Below, piece after piece: positions 5,011 through 6,554 of a DNA stretch of 6,554 nucleotides. Below the pieces are notes generated by a model. It made no database searches. It was not told the DNA's origin and worked only from the letters and a program-made list of their open reading frames with translations. The stretch comes from an uncultured Collinsella sp. Lineage in GTDB: Bacteria; Actinomycetota; Coriobacteriia; Coriobacteriales; Coriobacteriaceae. Position 1 is the first letter of the stretch. Each line of letters opens with the position of its first letter. The stretch covers positions 1 to 6,554 of the forward strand of contig CALJMO010000033.1 of assembly GCA_937982065.1 (NCBI GenBank). Direction: 5' to 3'. The translations under genes and the position numbers were made by a program.

Positions 5011-6447
5011 ATGAATCAGGTGGAGCAGAGCGTCGCTGAGTATGTCGACGAGGTCTGGGAGGATGTCGTCGCTGATATCGAGCAGCTGGTGAGTTATCCT
5101 TCCGTGGCAGTTTCTGCCGATGCGGAGCCCGGCGCGCCGTTTGGCCGCCCGGTCCGTGACGCGCTCGATTGCGCGCTCGGCATCGCGCAGAAGCTCGGCT
5201 ATCAGACGAGCGACGACGAGGGCTATGTGGGAATCGCCGATATCCCGGGCCGCGGCGACAAGCAGCTCGCGACTATCTGCCACGTGGACGTGGTTCCCGC
5301 CGGCCCTGGCTGGAACACCGATCCGTTCGCGATGGAGCGTCGCGAGGGCTGGTTGCTCGGTCGCGGCGTGATCGACGACAAGGGCCCGGCAGTGCTGTCG
5401 CTTTATGCCGGCGCGTACCTGTTCAAGCACGGCATTGTTCCGCGCTACACCTTCCGCGCGCTGCTGGGCTGCGATGAGGAAGTGGGCATGTCCGACGTTC
5501 ACCATTATCTGGAGAACCACGCAGACCCCGACTTTTTGTTTACGCCCGATGCCGAGTTCCCGGTCTGCAATGCCGAGAAGGGCCAGTTTGGGGCGACGTT
5601 CGTGAGTCCCAAGATCGACGGCGGGCGCATCGTGTCGTGGAGCGGCGCCGAGGCGAGCAATGCCATTCCGTCGCAGTCCATCTGCGAGCTCGCGATTGCC
5701 GCCGATGAGCTGCCGGCGCCGGTCGAGAATGCTGACCGCCTGGAGATCACGGCTCTCGACAATGGTCATGTGCAGATTTTCGCCCACGGTATTGGCGGTC
5801 ACGCCTCGATGCCCGAGGGGACGATCAATGCCGTCGGCCTGATCGTGTCGTATCTGCGCGAGGCCGAGGACGCGTTTGGTGCCCGCGGCGAGCGCCTGCT
5901 GACGCCTGCCGAGCACGAGTTTGTCAAGTTTTTGGCCTTTGTGCATGCGGACGCCTATGGTCGCGGCCTGGGTATCGACGCGACGAGCCCGGCGTTTGGC
6001 CCGCTCACCTGCAACCCCGGCGTCATCCGCGTGGTGGATGGCCATATCGAGCAGGTCATCGACGTGCGTTTCCCTGATAGCACGAGCGCCGATACCATCC
6101 GCGAGCAGCTCGAGCCGCTCGCGGGGCGCTTTGACGTGACGTGTCGCCTGGGTCATGCAAAGGTGCCGTTCTCGGTGTCTGCCGACGATCCGGCCGTGAA
6201 GGCGCTTATCAATACCTATAACGAGTTTACGGGCAAGCACGCCGAGCCTTTTGCCATGGGCGGCGGCACGTACGCGCGCAACTTTGCCCGCGCCGTGTCG
6301 TTTGGCCCCGAGGAGACCGGCCTGGAACTGCCCACATGGGGCGGCCAGATGCACGGTCCCAACGAGTGCGCCAACGAAGAGCAGCTCAAGCAAGCACTCA
6401 AGATCTATATTGTTGCGATCCTCCGTTTGAATGAATTAGAGCTTTAG
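5011..6447 (+). CDS. pepV: M20 family dipeptidase PepV (Sapep)
   Basis: Encodes 478 residues, typical for PepV, a cytoplasmic dizinc dipeptidase that cleaves a broad range of dipeptides as the last step of peptide use. By comparison with Lactobacillus PepV, the metal ligands are H91 (in CHVDVVP), D122 (in GVIDDKGP), E157 (in CDEEVGM), D180 (in FTPDAEFP) and H448 (in GGQMHGPNE). D93 and E156 are the catalytic pair. H264 (GIGGHASMPEG) and R353 (VRFPDST) match residues that contact substrate from the lid domain. The glycine-rich MGGGTYAR is at 416-423. No signal peptide is visible. The start is well supported: GAGGAGGT (4998-5005) lies 5 bases before ATG, although the same frame is open well upstream, antisense-free but overlapping the phosphatase gene. 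It may be co-transcribed with the phosphatase gene 55 bases upstream, since I see no clear terminator between them. Confidence 0.95.
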   Translation: MNQVEQSVAEYVDEVWEDVVADIEQLVSYPSVAVSADAEPGAPFGRPVRDALDCALGIAQKLGYQTSDDEGYVGIADIPGRGDKQLATICHVDVVPAGPGWNTDPFAMERREGWLLGRGVIDDKGPAVLSLYAGAYLFKHGIVPRYTFRALLGCDEEVGMSDVHHYLENHADPDFLFTPDAEFPVCNAEKGQFGATFVSPKIDGGRIVSWSGAEASNAIPSQSICELAIAADELPAPVENADRLEITALDNGHVQIFAHGIGGHASMPEGTINAVGLIVSYLREAEDAFGARGERLLTPAEHEFVKFLAFVHADAYGRGLGIDATSPAFGPLTCNPGVIRVVDGHIEQVIDVRFPDSTSADTIREQLEPLAGRFDVTCRLGHAKVPFSVSADDPAVKALINTYNEFTGKHAEPFAMGGGTYARNFARAVSFGPEETGLELPTWGGQMHGPNECANEEQLKQALKIYIVAILRLNELEL

Positions 6448-6465
6448 GGTTTCGCGGTTTCCCAA

Positions 6466-6554
6466 TCTAAGTTGCGGTGGAATAGTTCCTAGAATGGGCC
6501 ATTTGGGGGTGCGGACGATTTCTTGGACCGCGCCTAGGCGTATCCAAGCTTCCT
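6466..6554 (+). repeat. second TAAGTTGCGG repeat copy, cut by the window end
   Basis: It starts with the same 20 bases as the copy at 3192-3211, then diverges completely, so the family shares ends but not interiors. The interior contains a stem, CTTGGA (6522-6527) with TCCAAG (6543-6548), enclosing the perfect palindrome CGCCTAGGCG (6531-6540). The inverted right end expected for the family would lie beyond 6554. It begins 18 bases after the pepV stop. No coding frame of note is present in the last 107 bases. Confidence 0.6.

Noticed and set aside
4990..6393. 467-codon minus-strand frame opposite pepV
   Set aside because: It is antisense to a complete M20 dipeptidase with all metal ligands. 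Its protein would be rich in A, R and H without motifs.

Overview
The window looks like chromosomal DNA from a high-GC anaerobe of the class Coriobacteriia (Actinomycetota), most likely Collinsella. This rests on the GC-rich housekeeping genes, the style of the LOG, DegV and PepV homologues, and a TAAGTTGCGGTGGAATAG repeat that I recall as common between Collinsella genes. The assignment is recognition from memory, not a database result.

Layout, left to right. Positions 1-346 carry no gene: a probable tail of an upstream terminator, then a 159-base nested palindromic element (93-251), then the promoter and ribosome binding site of tgt. tgt (347-1486, +) encodes tRNA-guanine transglycosylase. 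A 213-base gap holds a stem-loop and a strong intrinsic terminator only about 20 bases before the next start codon. Next is a LOG-family nucleotide phosphoribohydrolase (1700-2458, +). An AT-richer two-gene type II toxin-antitoxin operon (2572-3182, +) follows, with overlapping inverted repeats over its promoter. A 67-base hairpin repeat (3196-3262) sits in the convergent gap between the toxin and a DegV-family fatty-acid-binding protein (3276-4136, -). The degV gene is divergent from a HAD-family phosphatase (4287-4955, +), with a short shared control region. A PepV-type M20 dipeptidase (5011-6447, +) follows, and the window ends inside a second copy of the TAAGTTGCGG repeat family (from 6466).

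The housekeeping genes do not form one pathway: they cover tRNA queuosine modification, nucleotide clean-up, fatty-acid handling, phosphatase and dipeptide hydrolysis. The accessory parts are the toxin-antitoxin pair and three structured repeats. I see no undescribed multi-gene system. The least explained material is the set of structured repeats: in all three complete palindromes, every mispair in the main arms is a G-T (G-U) wobble when the + strand is read, which points to selection on a folded single strand.
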